Shown here one piece after another: positions 8,625-18,311 of a stretch of DNA of 64,000 bases (within the stretch, counting starts at the first letter, position 1; every line of letters begins with the position of its first letter). A program made the position numbers and the translations under genes. Origin of the DNA: Chryseobacterium vaccae. Lineage in GTDB: Bacteria; Bacteroidota; Bacteroidia; Flavobacteriales; Weeksellaceae. The stretch spans positions 3,596,001-3,660,000 of the forward strand of contig NZ_VSWH01000001.1 of assembly GCF_009602705.1 (NCBI RefSeq), read 5' to 3'. The notes beneath the pieces are model-generated. The model was not told where the DNA came from. It ran no database searches and worked only from the letters and a program-made list of their open reading frames with translations.

Positions 8625-9926
8625 ATGGGAAAAAACAATTCTGAGACACGTTCAGTACAACCTATTTTCTGGATCTCAACATTATACTTTGCAATGGGAA
8701 TTCCCTTTGTAACCATTAATGCTGTTTCCGGAATTATGTATAAAGACATGGGTGTTTCAGATGCAAAGATTACCTTCTGGACGGGGCTTATTATGCTTTC
8801 GTGGACTTTAAAGCCTCTCTGGAGCCCCTTTCTGGAAATCTATAAAACAAAAAAATTCTTTGTCCTTTTTACTCAGGCAGCCATAGGAGTGCTTTTTGCC
8901 CTGATCGCATTAAGTCTTCCTCTTCATGATTTTTTCAGGTACAGCATTGCTCTTTTTGCAGTGGTTGCTTTCTGCGGAGCCACACACGACGTAGTAGCAG
9001 ACGGTACCTATATTACCTTTCTCTCTAATAAAGAACAGGCAAGATATATCGGCTGGCAGGGCGCATTCTATAATCTGGCCAAAATTATCAGCAGTGGTGC
9101 TTTGGTTTATTTTGCCGGAGTTCTGGAAAAAACAAAAGGAGTTACCCATGCTTGGATGATCATCATGGGGGTGTATGCTCTTATATTTTTCGCTTTAGCA
9201 GTTTATCATTATTGGGTATTGCCGAAAGAACAGAAAAATGAAGAGGACAAAAAAGATAAAAACGCAGGAAATATCCGTAAAGAACTGCTGGAAGTAATCA
9301 CATCCTTCTTTACCAAACGGAATATATTATGGTCGGTTATGTTTATCATCTTATACCGTTTTGCCGAAGGATTTGCCATTAAGATCGCGCCTTTATTTTT
9401 TAAGGCTCCGAGAACAGCAGGAGGATTAGGATTATCCACTTCAGATATCGGCCTTATTTATGGAACATACGGCTCTGCGGCATTTATTTTAGGATCCGTA
9501 CTGGCGGGATATTTCATTTCGGCAAGAGGACTTAAAAAATCCCTGATCTGGCTTTGTTGTGCATTTAATATACCGTTTGTAGTGTATGCATTGCTGGCGC
9601 ATTATCAGCCGGAAGATCTTTTTTCAGTAGGCTTGGCTGTAATAACGGAATATTTCGGTTACGGATTTGGTTTTGTAGGACTGATGCTGTACATGATGCA
9701 GCAGATTGCTCCCGGAAAACACAAGACGGCCCATTATGCATTTGCCACAGGAATTATGAATCTGGGAGTAATGATTCCCGGAATGTTCAGTGGAATGATC
9801 AGCGACTGGATAGGATATAAAATGTTTTTCATCTGGGTGCTTGTTGCCACCATACCGGCATTCATTGTAACATTGCTGGTTCCGTTCCCGTATCCTGAAA
9901 AACCCAAAGAAGAACCAATCAGTTAA
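8625..9926 (+). CDS. MFS transporter, glycan-oligosaccharide importer of the PUL
   Basis: About 433 residues with 12 predicted membrane segments; AmpG-like/MFS character (FAMGIPFVTINAVSG, LSWTLKPLWSPFLEIYKT, GATHDVVADGTYI). I chose the ATG at 8625 over an in-frame TTG two codons earlier. MFS genes beside GH130 genes are known in Bacteroides mannan and N-glycan loci, where the porter brings beta-mannosides across the inner membrane. Here it is followed at 35 bp by a GH130 gene, so import of Man-beta-1,4-GlcNAc or a related product is the likely role. A muropeptide substrate, as for true AmpG, is the alternative. Confidence 0.85.
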   Translation: MGKNNSETRSVQPIFWISTLYFAMGIPFVTINAVSGIMYKDMGVSDAKITFWTGLIMLSWTLKPLWSPFLEIYKTKKFFVLFTQAAIGVLFALIALSLPLHDFFRYSIALFAVVAFCGATHDVVADGTYITFLSNKEQARYIGWQGAFYNLAKIISSGALVYFAGVLEKTKGVTHAWMIIMGVYALIFFALAVYHYWVLPKEQKNEEDKKDKNAGNIRKELLEVITSFFTKRNILWSVMFIILYRFAEGFAIKIAPLFFKAPRTAGGLGLSTSDIGLIYGTYGSAAFILGSVLAGYFISARGLKKSLIWLCCAFNIPFVVYALLAHYQPEDLFSVGLAVITEYFGYGFGFVGLMLYMMQQIAPGKHKTAHYAFATGIMNLGVMIPGMFSGMISDWIGYKMFFIWVLVATIPAFIVTLLVPFPYPEKPKEEPIS

Positions 9927-9961
9927 TTAATAATCAAAAAATAAAAAAGTAACACTACTTT

Positions 9962-10933
9962 ATGACATCTCAATCAGTAATGATCCCTTGGCAGGACCGT
10001 CCGAAAGACTGCAGCGATATTATGTGGCGTTTTTCAGAAAACCCAATTATCAGCAGATATGCAATCCCTTCATCCAACAGCATTTTCAATAGTGCAGTTG
10101 TTCCTTTTGAAGACGGATTTGCAGGCGTTTTCCGGTGTGATAACAAAGCCGTACAGATGAATATCTTTGCCGGCTTCAGTAAAGATGCCATTCATTGGAA
10201 GATCAACCATGATCCCATTGAAATGAAAGCCGGGAATACCGAAATGATCGAATCCGATTACAAATATGATCCGCGCGTAACCTTTATTGAAGACCGTTAT
10301 TGGATTACCTGGTGCAACGGATACAATGGCCCTACCATCGGAATAGGATATACCTTCGATTTTAAAGAATTCTTCCAGTGCGAAAATGCCTTTCTGCCTT
10401 TCAACAGAAATGGGGTGCTTTTCCCTGAAAAAATCAACGGGAAATATGCCATGCTGAGCCGTCCGAGTGATAACGGACATACCCCGTTTGGAGATATTTA
10501 CATCAGCTACAGCCCGGATATGAAATACTGGGGCGAACACAGATGCGTAATGAAAGTTACCCCCTTTGAAGACAGTGCCTGGCAGTGTACCAAAATAGGA
10601 GCAGGACCGGTACCTATCAAAACCAGTGAAGGGTGGCTGCTTTTCTACCACGGAGTAATCAATACCTGCAGAGGCTTCAGATATTCTATGGGAGCTGCAT
10701 TGCTTGACCTGGAAGACCCCTCAAAAGTATTGTACAGAACCAAACCATACCTGTTGGCTCCGGCAGAAATGTATGAGCTTACGGGAGATATTCCTAATGT
10801 GATTTTCCCGTGTGCTGCATTAACTGAAGGAGATAAGGTAGCTGTGTATTATGGTGCTGCCGATACGGTAGTTGCTGTCGCATTTGGATATATTTCAGAA
10901 ATCATTGATTTTATGAAAAATAATTCAATATAA
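9962..10933 (+). CDS. GH130 family glycoside phosphorylase (beta-mannoside)
   Basis: 323 residues, no signal peptide, so cytoplasmic. GH130 signatures: GVFRCDN near 55-61, YDPRV at 102-106 with Asp103 as the expected catalytic acid, GAGPVPI and WLLFYHGV in the C-terminal half. GH130 enzymes of this length phosphorolyse beta-1,4-mannosides (Man-Glc, Man-GlcNAc, mannooligosaccharides) to mannose-1-phosphate. With an EndoH-like GH18 and alpha-mannosidases in the same locus, the N-glycan core disaccharide Man-beta-1,4-GlcNAc is the best guess; exact specificity is inference. A beta-1,2-mannosidase of GH130 is a less likely alternative. Confidence 0.88.
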   Translation: MTSQSVMIPWQDRPKDCSDIMWRFSENPIISRYAIPSSNSIFNSAVVPFEDGFAGVFRCDNKAVQMNIFAGFSKDAIHWKINHDPIEMKAGNTEMIESDYKYDPRVTFIEDRYWITWCNGYNGPTIGIGYTFDFKEFFQCENAFLPFNRNGVLFPEKINGKYAMLSRPSDNGHTPFGDIYISYSPDMKYWGEHRCVMKVTPFEDSAWQCTKIGAGPVPIKTSEGWLLFYHGVINTCRGFRYSMGAALLDLEDPSKVLYRTKPYLLAPAEMYELTGDIPNVIFPCAALTEGDKVAVYYGAADTVVAVAFGYISEIIDFMKNNSI

Positions 10934-11057
10934 TGGTCTGAAAACTTTAATAATATCGATAAAACCTATGCTTTTACCATACAGTATTGTTATTATGATT
11001 TTCATATTCCTAAATAAACTCTTATCTTAAAAAAAATTTGAGACCTTCCTTACCATT

Positions 11058-13292
11058 ATGAAAAAAGAACTGCTTATATTTTTAGTAACAATCCTGCTTT
11101 CACACAACGGAAATGCACAGCAGCGAAAGGATGATGTCCTTTCCTGGGTAGATCCGTTCATTGGGACAGGCGGCCATGGCCATACCTTTCCGGGAGCTAC
11201 AACGCCATTCGGAATGATACAGCTCAGTCCGGACCAAAATACCAAAAGTGGGGATTGGGACTGGTGTTCAGGATATCATTACAGCAGTAAGACCATCATG
11301 GGTTTCAGTCATAATCACCTTAGCGGAACCGGCTGGGCAGACCTTGGAGATATTCTTGTGATGCCTACGGTAGGACAGATCAAAATGCTTCCGGGATCGG
11401 AAGATAAACCAGAAACAGGATACCGTTCTACATTCAGCCATGAAAGAGAAGCTGCTTCGCCGGGATATTATTCCGTTATGCTGGACAGCTATGGAATTAA
11501 AGCAGAATTGACTGCCTCACCAAGAGTGGGATTCCATAAATATACCTTTCCTAAAAGTGAAGAATCCAATATTATTATTGATCCGGTTAACAAAATTTTC
11601 GGAAATGTGTATCATACCCTGGTAAGCATAGAAGGAAATAATAAGATTAAAGGATACAGCTACAGTACAGGCTGGGGAGGAAAAAGATTTGCCTATTTCG
11701 TGATGGAATTTTCAAAGCCTTTTAAATCCTATGGGGTGTATTCGGAAGGGAAGATCAGAAATAATGAAAAAATGGCTCTTGCCAAAGATGCCAAAGCGTT
11801 TGTGAGATTTTCTACGGAAAAAGATGAAGGTATTGAAGTGAAAGTTTCCCTGTCTCCGGTAAGCACAGAAGGAGCACAGGAAAACTTTGATTCCGAAGCC
11901 AGAAATGTTGACTTTGCAAAAGCCAAAGAAACAGCTCAGAAAACGTGGAGAGATCTTATCAGCAGATTTCAGGTGACAGGCGGAACAGATGATCAGAGGA
12001 AGATTTTCTATACAGGAGTTTATCATACGTTCATTGCTCCTAACCTTTATATGGATGTCAATGGTGATTACGTTGCCGCAGAAGAAAATATGAATACCAA
12101 ATGGTTTACCAACTACAGTACGTATTCTTATTGGGACGGTTTCAGAGCAACACATCCGCTGTTGACGATCATGGACCAGAAGCATACAAAAGAATTTGCC
12201 AATTCTCTCATCAGCAGATATACAGACCGTAAAGATCATATGCCGATCTGGGAATTATGCGGGTATGACAACTTTTGCATGTTAGGCTATCACAGTACTT
12301 CAGTGATCTGGGATGCCATTTCCAAAGGGATACCCGGTATTGATCACGAAAAAGCATTTGCTGCTATGAAAGATGCTTCTTTAACTGATAAGATGAGCAG
12401 TAGCGACGGTGGCGGTGGCCTGAATGACTATATCAAATTAGGATATTCACCTTCCGAGAACGGAGCTTCTGTTTCTGCAACTCTGGAATATGCTTATGAC
12501 GACTGGTGTATTCAGCAGTTAGCCGAAAAATTGGGAAAAAAAGAGGAAGCAGAAGTATACAGAAAACGATCAATGAATTTCCTGAATACCTTCAACAAAG
12601 AGAATAATCACTTCTGGCCAAGAAATAAAAAAGGAGAATTCTTACCTGATTTTGCCCTGAATGACTGGAAAAAACTTCAGCCGCACTGGGTTTCAGGAAA
12701 TATCTGGGCCTATGATTTCTTTGTGCCGCATCAGATTGATGAAATGATAAAGCTATATGGCGGAAAAAAAGGATTTGAAGAAAAATTGGACAAAACCTTT
12801 ACCGAAAAACTGAATATGCAGGGAGAACAGCATGTAGATATTTCAGGATTTATCGGATCTTTAGGGTTTGGAGACGAGCCGGGACATCATGTTCCTTATC
12901 TGTACAATTATGCAGGAACTCCTCATAAAGCCCAGAAAATGGTAAAATACATCCGTGATAATATGTATGCCGCAAAACCAGATGGAATTGTGAATAATGA
13001 AGACTGCGGGCAGATGTCAGCATGGTATATTTTCTCATCATTAGGATTCTATCCGGTAACGCCTGGGAAACCTGTATATGCCATAGGAGCCCCTCAATTC
13101 CCGAAAACATCTCTGCAGCTGGAAAATGGAAAAACCTTTACGGTTATTGCAGATAAAATTTCCGATAAAAATATCTACGTTCAGAAAATATTCCTGAACG
13201 GAAAAGAATACAAAAGCTGGGAATTGAATCACAGCGATATTATGAACGGAGGAGAGCTGAAATTTATCATGGGAAGCAAACCTGTACAATAA
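11058..13292 (+). CDS. GH92 family protein with altered catalytic-acid position
   Basis: 744 residues with a signal peptide (1-20). GH92 start motif DPFIGTGGHGHTFPGA (32-47), and GDEPGHHVPYLYNYAG and DCGQMSAWYIFSSLGF in the C-terminal (alpha/alpha)6 domain. GH92 enzymes are Ca2+-dependent exo-alpha-mannosidases. Compared with the second GH92 of this locus, the catalytic acid Glu (in TEGN) is replaced by Ser546 (HWVSGNIW), the His-Glu pair typical of alpha-1,2 enzymes is missing, and the first residue of the D-E-D pair is Asn647; the base Asp649 remains. It may act on a bond that needs no acid, such as a mannose-phosphate ester, or be weakly active. Confidence 0.92.
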   Translation: MKKELLIFLVTILLSHNGNAQQRKDDVLSWVDPFIGTGGHGHTFPGATTPFGMIQLSPDQNTKSGDWDWCSGYHYSSKTIMGFSHNHLSGTGWADLGDILVMPTVGQIKMLPGSEDKPETGYRSTFSHEREAASPGYYSVMLDSYGIKAELTASPRVGFHKYTFPKSEESNIIIDPVNKIFGNVYHTLVSIEGNNKIKGYSYSTGWGGKRFAYFVMEFSKPFKSYGVYSEGKIRNNEKMALAKDAKAFVRFSTEKDEGIEVKVSLSPVSTEGAQENFDSEARNVDFAKAKETAQKTWRDLISRFQVTGGTDDQRKIFYTGVYHTFIAPNLYMDVNGDYVAAEENMNTKWFTNYSTYSYWDGFRATHPLLTIMDQKHTKEFANSLISRYTDRKDHMPIWELCGYDNFCMLGYHSTSVIWDAISKGIPGIDHEKAFAAMKDASLTDKMSSSDGGGGLNDYIKLGYSPSENGASVSATLEYAYDDWCIQQLAEKLGKKEEAEVYRKRSMNFLNTFNKENNHFWPRNKKGEFLPDFALNDWKKLQPHWVSGNIWAYDFFVPHQIDEMIKLYGGKKGFEEKLDKTFTEKLNMQGEQHVDISGFIGSLGFGDEPGHHVPYLYNYAGTPHKAQKMVKYIRDNMYAAKPDGIVNNEDCGQMSAWYIFSSLGFYPVTPGKPVYAIGAPQFPKTSLQLENGKTFTVIADKISDKNIYVQKIFLNGKEYKSWELNHSDIMNGGELKFIMGSKPVQ

Positions 13293-13325
13293 ATCTAATA
13301 AATAATAAAGAAATAAAAAGTATCA

Positions 13326-14753
13326 ATGGAAAGGAGAAAGTTTATTAAGACAAGCGCACTGGCGGGAGCCGGACTGCTGTTTACCCAAAATGTTTTTGCT
13401 AAAAACCTGGTTACAGAAGATTTCCCTGTAGTCCGTGTACCTAAAGACAAGAGACATTTTACCAGTGAGTCCGTGGAAAATGCCATTGCTGCCTTCAAAA
13501 AGAACGTTAAAAATAAAGAATTAGTCTGGCTTTTTGAAAACTGTTTCCCCAATACATTAGATACAACAGTATTTTATAAAGAAATCAACGGTACACCGGA
13601 TACTTATGTGATTACCGGAGATATTGATGCTATGTGGCTCCGCGATAGTTCCGCCCAGGTTTTCCCTTATCTGCAGTTCTCTAAAAAAGATGAGAGGCTT
13701 CATAAGCTGATCTCGGGAGTAATCCATAAACAGACAGAGTTCATTCTTAAAGATCCTTATGCCAACGCATTCTATAACGACGATAAGAAAATAAGCAAGT
13801 GGAAAGAATACGACCACACGGATATGAAACCGGGAACCCATGAAAGAAAATGGGAAATAGACTCTCTGTGTTACCCGATTCGTCTGGCCTATCATTTCTG
13901 GAAAACAACAGGGGATACCCAACCTTTTGATGACAAATGGCTGAAAGGGATTAAACTTACCTTACAGACCTTTATTGAACAGCAGCGCAAAAAAGATCTC
14001 GGACCTTATAAATTCGAACGCACCACTGCATGGGCCACAGACGGAGTTCCAATGGGAGGCTATGGCTATCCCACAAATCCTGTAGGACTGATCAGTTCCA
14101 TGTTCCGTCCGAGTGATGATGCTACCATCTATGGATTTCTGATTCCATCGAATTTATTTGCTGTAGTAAGTCTTCGCCAGGCCGCGGAAATGGTTTCAAA
14201 AATTAAAAATGAAAAAACATTGGCTGCACAGCTGAACAGTCTTGCAGATGAGGTAGATGCAGCAGTCAAAAAATACGGTATTTATAACCACCCTGAATAT
14301 GGGAAAATATATGCTTTTGAAACCAACGGATTCGGAAGCTATAACCTGATGGATGATGCCAATTGCCCAAGCCTTTTAGGATTACCATATCTGGATGCTG
14401 TAAAAGCTGATGATCCGGTTTACCTTAATACCAGAAAATATGTATGGTCAAAAGACAACCCGTTCTTTTTCAAAGGAAGCCTGGCAGAAGGAATAGGAGG
14501 TCCGCATATTGGCCTTGATATGATCTGGCCAATGAGTATCATCATGAAAGCACTTACCACCAAAGATAAAAATGAGATCAGATGGTGTATACAAACGCTG
14601 CAGAAAACCCACGGAGGTACAGGCTTTATGCATGAATCCTTTCACAAGGACAACGACAAGAAATTTACCAGAGAATGGTTTGCCTGGGCAAACACATTGT
14701 TCGGAGAATTATTATGGAAAACATTTAACGAAAATCAGGATCTGCTGACTTAA
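13326..14753 (+). CDS. GH125 exo-alpha-1,6-mannosidase, Tat-type leader
   Basis: 475 residues. The N-terminus MERRKFIKTSALAGAGLLF has a twin-arginine pattern, so folded export to the periplasm is likely. GH125 motifs: GDIDAMWLRDSSA at 98-110 and RPSDDATIYGFLIPSN from 261, plus TREWFAWANTLFGELL near the C-terminus. GH125 enzymes remove non-reducing alpha-1,6-linked mannose, without metal and with inversion. In this locus it would trim the alpha-1,6 arm of high-mannose glycans. It starts 33 bp after the GH92 gene. Confidence 0.92.
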   Translation: MERRKFIKTSALAGAGLLFTQNVFAKNLVTEDFPVVRVPKDKRHFTSESVENAIAAFKKNVKNKELVWLFENCFPNTLDTTVFYKEINGTPDTYVITGDIDAMWLRDSSAQVFPYLQFSKKDERLHKLISGVIHKQTEFILKDPYANAFYNDDKKISKWKEYDHTDMKPGTHERKWEIDSLCYPIRLAYHFWKTTGDTQPFDDKWLKGIKLTLQTFIEQQRKKDLGPYKFERTTAWATDGVPMGGYGYPTNPVGLISSMFRPSDDATIYGFLIPSNLFAVVSLRQAAEMVSKIKNEKTLAAQLNSLADEVDAAVKKYGIYNHPEYGKIYAFETNGFGSYNLMDDANCPSLLGLPYLDAVKADDPVYLNTRKYVWSKDNPFFFKGSLAEGIGGPHIGLDMIWPMSIIMKALTTKDKNEIRWCIQTLQKTHGGTGFMHESFHKDNDKKFTREWFAWANTLFGELLWKTFNENQDLLT

Positions 14754-14873
14754 AATTTCAGATCCTTAAGGTTCCGTTTACTCTTTTTTGCGATATCCCT
14801 TCTGCAGAACTGGCATTTCTCTGATCAGTCTGCACAGGAAACTGCATATTTAAAAAAACAAAAAAATTATACT

Positions 14874-17285
14874 ATGAAAAAGAACTCCATTCTTGCCGCA
14901 CTGATGCTTATGGCTTGTCAGACAGGGGCTTTGCTCAAGGCGCAGCAACTTGATCCCGTAGGAATATGCTACGTGGAAGTAAACAACAGCAATATGCTGA
15001 ATGCCGGGTCCTATACCTTGCAAAACAGTGGTAAACAGCTTTTTGATGTTGCTATTATTTTTGCCGCAAACATCAATTATGATACTTCCAAAAGCAGAGC
15101 TTATATTTCCAGCAACAATAACGTTACCAAGGTCCTGAACGATGTCAATACCTATGTGAGACCATTACAGCAGAAAGGAATTAAAGTGCTGCTGGATATT
15201 TTAGGAAATCACCAGGGAGCCGGAATTTCTAATTTCCCGAACCGTGAAGCAGCCCGTGATTTTGCCAGACAGATTGCCCACACTGTATATACGTATGGTT
15301 TAGATGGAGTAGATTTAGATGATGAATATGCCGGATATGGAAACAACGGGACGGGACAACCCAACAACAGCTCATTTGTTATGTTGCTGCAGGAACTTAA
15401 AGCGGCAATGCCTGATAAGCTGATCACTTTTTATTACATAGGCCCGGCAACGACAAGACAAAGTTACAACGGCGATGCAGCCGGAAATTATATCAACTAC
15501 AGCTGGAATGCCTACTACGGAACGTACAATGCTCCTGTTGTACCTCCTCTTGATAAAACAAAAATTTCTGCTGCAGCAACATGGATACGTAATACCAATC
15601 CTGATTCTACAACAGCTTCTACACTGGCAACGCTGGCTACCAATACGAAAAATGACGGTTATGGCGTATTCATGTGGTATGATCTGGGAGCGACAGATGT
15701 AGCAAGTTACCTAAGCACAGGATCCAATATCCTTTACAATGAAAATACCCAGCTTACCGGACAGCTTTACTCATGGGCGCAGGGACAGTCATGTGACCCG
15801 CCTTTAGGGCTTGAAGCTGCCAACGTTACTGGAACTTCAGCTACTTTGAAATGGACCTCCAATGCTTCCCAAACCTATAATATTGACTATAAGCCAGCCA
15901 ATTCCACGACTTGGACGAGTGCCGGAAGCAATTATTCAGGCAGCAGTATTGTTATCAATAATCTGACCCTAAATACAGAATATGACTGGAGAATACAGTC
16001 CAACTGCTCTCCAACACTCACCAGTACATATCTGTTTGCCCCACGCTTTAATTCGGGAAACGGATGCGCAGTCCCGGCAGGAATTAAATCTGAGAGTTTT
16101 CTCGGGAATACCACTAAAATATCCTGGGATGCCGTAGGAACTGCAACTTCTTATAACCTTCAGTATAAAACAGCTGCGGCTTCAACCTGGATAGATGTTC
16201 CGAATATTTCAACCACAACGTACACACTTCAGAATCTTACGGAGAATACCAATTATGTCTGGAGAGTACAGGCCGTATGCGGGGCAGGAAATACCAGCGC
16301 TTATTCAGCGGATACAGCATTTAACAGCGGTTTCGCTCCGGTTCAGAGCCCGGGAGCTAGATCGATTTCTTTTAATGGAAGTACCCAATATCTTAATGCC
16401 GGACAGTTTAACTTAAGTGGAAATGCCCTGACAATTGAAGGCTGGGTAAAAGTAAATGCATTTAAAACTGGCTTCCCTTATATTTCGTCTGTAGCCGGAA
16501 TTGAGGTGGGAGATAATAATTCCGCAATCCTGCGATTCGGAGATGGAAATCTTGCCAATAATAAGCTGCAGTTTACTTTAAGTTTCGGATCATCTCAGGT
16601 AAAGCTGAGCAGCACTACGGCATTTGCCACCAATACATGGTATCACGTAGCAGCAGTATATGATGGCGCCTCTATGAAACTTTATGTTAATGGGATTGAG
16701 GATGCAAGTAATACCGTTTCCGGTAATTTTACAGCAAACGGGATCCTTTATCTGGGAAGAAACTATGACAACTCACGTACTCTAAACGGTTTTTTGGATG
16801 AATTCAGAGTTTGGAAAAAAGCATTGACAGCTCAGGAGATTTTAGATCATAAATGTAATGTAGCGGCAAATGCCATTGGTCTTGAAGCCAACTGGAAAAT
16901 GAATGAAGGAAGCGGAATCGGTGTTCTGGATGCAACAGCAAATACCCATTTTGCAACAATGATTAATATGACCAATACAAACTGGAGAACAGATGTAGCC
17001 TGTTCAGATCAGTTATCAGTAAAAGAAAGCAGATCAGAGAAAACAGACCGTTATTTATATCCGAATCCTGTTAAAAAAGGAAGTGATCTTCATTTTGCAG
17101 CGAACGACACCACAGCAGATGAGGTAACGCTTTACGATATGTCAGGAAAACTGATGGTCACACAGAAAATAGATAAAAATGGTACGGTCATCAATACGCA
17201 TAACCTGTCTGCAGGAACGTATATCTATAAAATAAGTTCATCTGATAAGAAGATTCTGACATCCGGAAAAGTGCTGGTGAAATAA
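14874..17285 (+). CDS. EndoH/EndoF-like GH18 endo-beta-N-acetylglucosaminidase, T9SS-secreted
   Basis: 803 residues: signal peptide (1-23), GH18 domain (~25-300), two fibronectin III domains (~307-392 and ~397-487), a LamG/concanavalin-like domain (~493-665) and a T9SS type A sorting domain (~727-803, YPNPVKKGSDL...GTYIYKI). The catalytic motif DGVDLDDE is at 144-151 (Asp149, Glu151), followed by YAGYGNNGTGQPNNSSF, very like EndoH and EndoF1. Such enzymes cut between the two GlcNAc residues of high-mannose or hybrid N-glycans. Cell-surface release of the glycan would be the first step of this locus. Confidence 0.94.
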   Translation: MKKNSILAALMLMACQTGALLKAQQLDPVGICYVEVNNSNMLNAGSYTLQNSGKQLFDVAIIFAANINYDTSKSRAYISSNNNVTKVLNDVNTYVRPLQQKGIKVLLDILGNHQGAGISNFPNREAARDFARQIAHTVYTYGLDGVDLDDEYAGYGNNGTGQPNNSSFVMLLQELKAAMPDKLITFYYIGPATTRQSYNGDAAGNYINYSWNAYYGTYNAPVVPPLDKTKISAAATWIRNTNPDSTTASTLATLATNTKNDGYGVFMWYDLGATDVASYLSTGSNILYNENTQLTGQLYSWAQGQSCDPPLGLEAANVTGTSATLKWTSNASQTYNIDYKPANSTTWTSAGSNYSGSSIVINNLTLNTEYDWRIQSNCSPTLTSTYLFAPRFNSGNGCAVPAGIKSESFLGNTTKISWDAVGTATSYNLQYKTAAASTWIDVPNISTTTYTLQNLTENTNYVWRVQAVCGAGNTSAYSADTAFNSGFAPVQSPGARSISFNGSTQYLNAGQFNLSGNALTIEGWVKVNAFKTGFPYISSVAGIEVGDNNSAILRFGDGNLANNKLQFTLSFGSSQVKLSSTTAFATNTWYHVAAVYDGASMKLYVNGIEDASNTVSGNFTANGILYLGRNYDNSRTLNGFLDEFRVWKKALTAQEILDHKCNVAANAIGLEANWKMNEGSGIGVLDATANTHFATMINMTNTNWRTDVACSDQLSVKESRSEKTDRYLYPNPVKKGSDLHFAANDTTADEVTLYDMSGKLMVTQKIDKNGTVINTHNLSAGTYIYKISSSDKKILTSGKVLVK

Positions 17286-17432
17286 AACCAGAAATAATAG
17301 AATACATAACAAAAAAATAAAAATTAGGGGATTTTTAACTGAGACTTAGAACGGACATCCATTAGTGCTTAACTTTGCTTTTGTTGTCCGTTTGGGTCAC
17401 AGGTTTTTTTGATTATAATAAAGTAAGATATA

Positions 17433-18290
17433 ATGCAGAATATAATAGGAATAGACATAGGCGGGTCCCATATTACGATGGCCCAGGTGGATCCAGCTAA
17501 GCGTGAAATCATTACGGGCACCTATATCAGGGAACATGTAGACTCTTTCGGTTCCAAGGAAGATATTTTTTCAGCCTGGGTTTCAGCCATTGAAAAGGGT
17601 ATGCAGGGACTTGTTAGAGAACATCTTTTAATAGGGATCGCAATGCCGGGACCTTTCGATTATGAAAGCGGAATTTCCCTGATGCAGCAGGGAAAATTTA
17701 TCGATATATATCAAGTCAATATTAAAGAAGAGCTGGCAAAAAGATTGGAGATTTCAGAGCAGCAGATCCATTTTGTGAATGATGCGGCAGCATTTATGGA
17801 AGGAGAAGTCTTTGGAGGCTGTGTGCAGGGATTCCGAAAAGTGTTCGGAGTAACTCTGGGTACAGGACTGGGAACAACCTTCTACAATGGTGAGTTTGCC
17901 ACTGATGAGGATCTCTGGGATTCGCCTTTCAGAGAGTCTATCTTTGAAGATTACCTGGCAACACGTTGGTTTGTGAAACGCTATGCAGAACTTACGGATG
18001 AACAGATCTCAGGAACAAAAGATTTATTGGATAAGCCTTTGGAAATACAGGCTCAGATATTTAATGAATATGCAGATACTTTCTCTGAATTTATTGTGCA
18101 GCATGTAAATCATTATAAACCGGAAGTTTTAGTTATAGGAGGAAATATAGCCAAAGCCTATCCTCATTTCGAAAAAAGATTTATAAAAAACTTAAAGGAG
18201 AATAATATTAACTTGCAGGTTAAAATCTCTGCCATCTTTGAAGATGCCGCTATTCTGGGAGCAGCCAGTTATGCAAAAAAGCTTATATAA
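17433..18290 (+). CDS. ROK family sugar kinase
   Basis: 285 residues, cytoplasmic. ATP-binding start IIGIDIGGSH (4-13), catalytic Asp in HFVNDAAAF, and LGTGLGTTFYNGEF. The zinc-binding cysteine motif of many ROK repressors and glucokinases is absent, and there is no DNA-binding domain, so it is a kinase. Within the locus it probably phosphorylates mannose or GlcNAc freed by the mannosidases and the phosphorylase, so that the downstream isomerase or GlcNAc-6-P pathway can use them. Which sugar is not decidable from sequence. Confidence 0.88.
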   Translation: MQNIIGIDIGGSHITMAQVDPAKREIITGTYIREHVDSFGSKEDIFSAWVSAIEKGMQGLVREHLLIGIAMPGPFDYESGISLMQQGKFIDIYQVNIKEELAKRLEISEQQIHFVNDAAAFMEGEVFGGCVQGFRKVFGVTLGTGLGTTFYNGEFATDEDLWDSPFRESIFEDYLATRWFVKRYAELTDEQISGTKDLLDKPLEIQAQIFNEYADTFSEFIVQHVNHYKPEVLVIGGNIAKAYPHFEKRFIKNLKENNINLQVKISAIFEDAAILGAASYAKKLI

Positions 18291-18311
18291 ATTAACAAAC
18301 GAAAAGATACA

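Noticed and set aside
10070..10651. 193-codon open frame on the minus strand inside the GH130 gene
   Set aside because: It lies fully inside a clear GH130 gene, and its translation shows no domain or sensible composition; it is an antisense shadow.
11712..12239. 175-codon minus-strand frame inside the first GH92 gene
   Set aside because: Cys/Ile/Phe-rich nonsense translation opposite a well-conserved gene.
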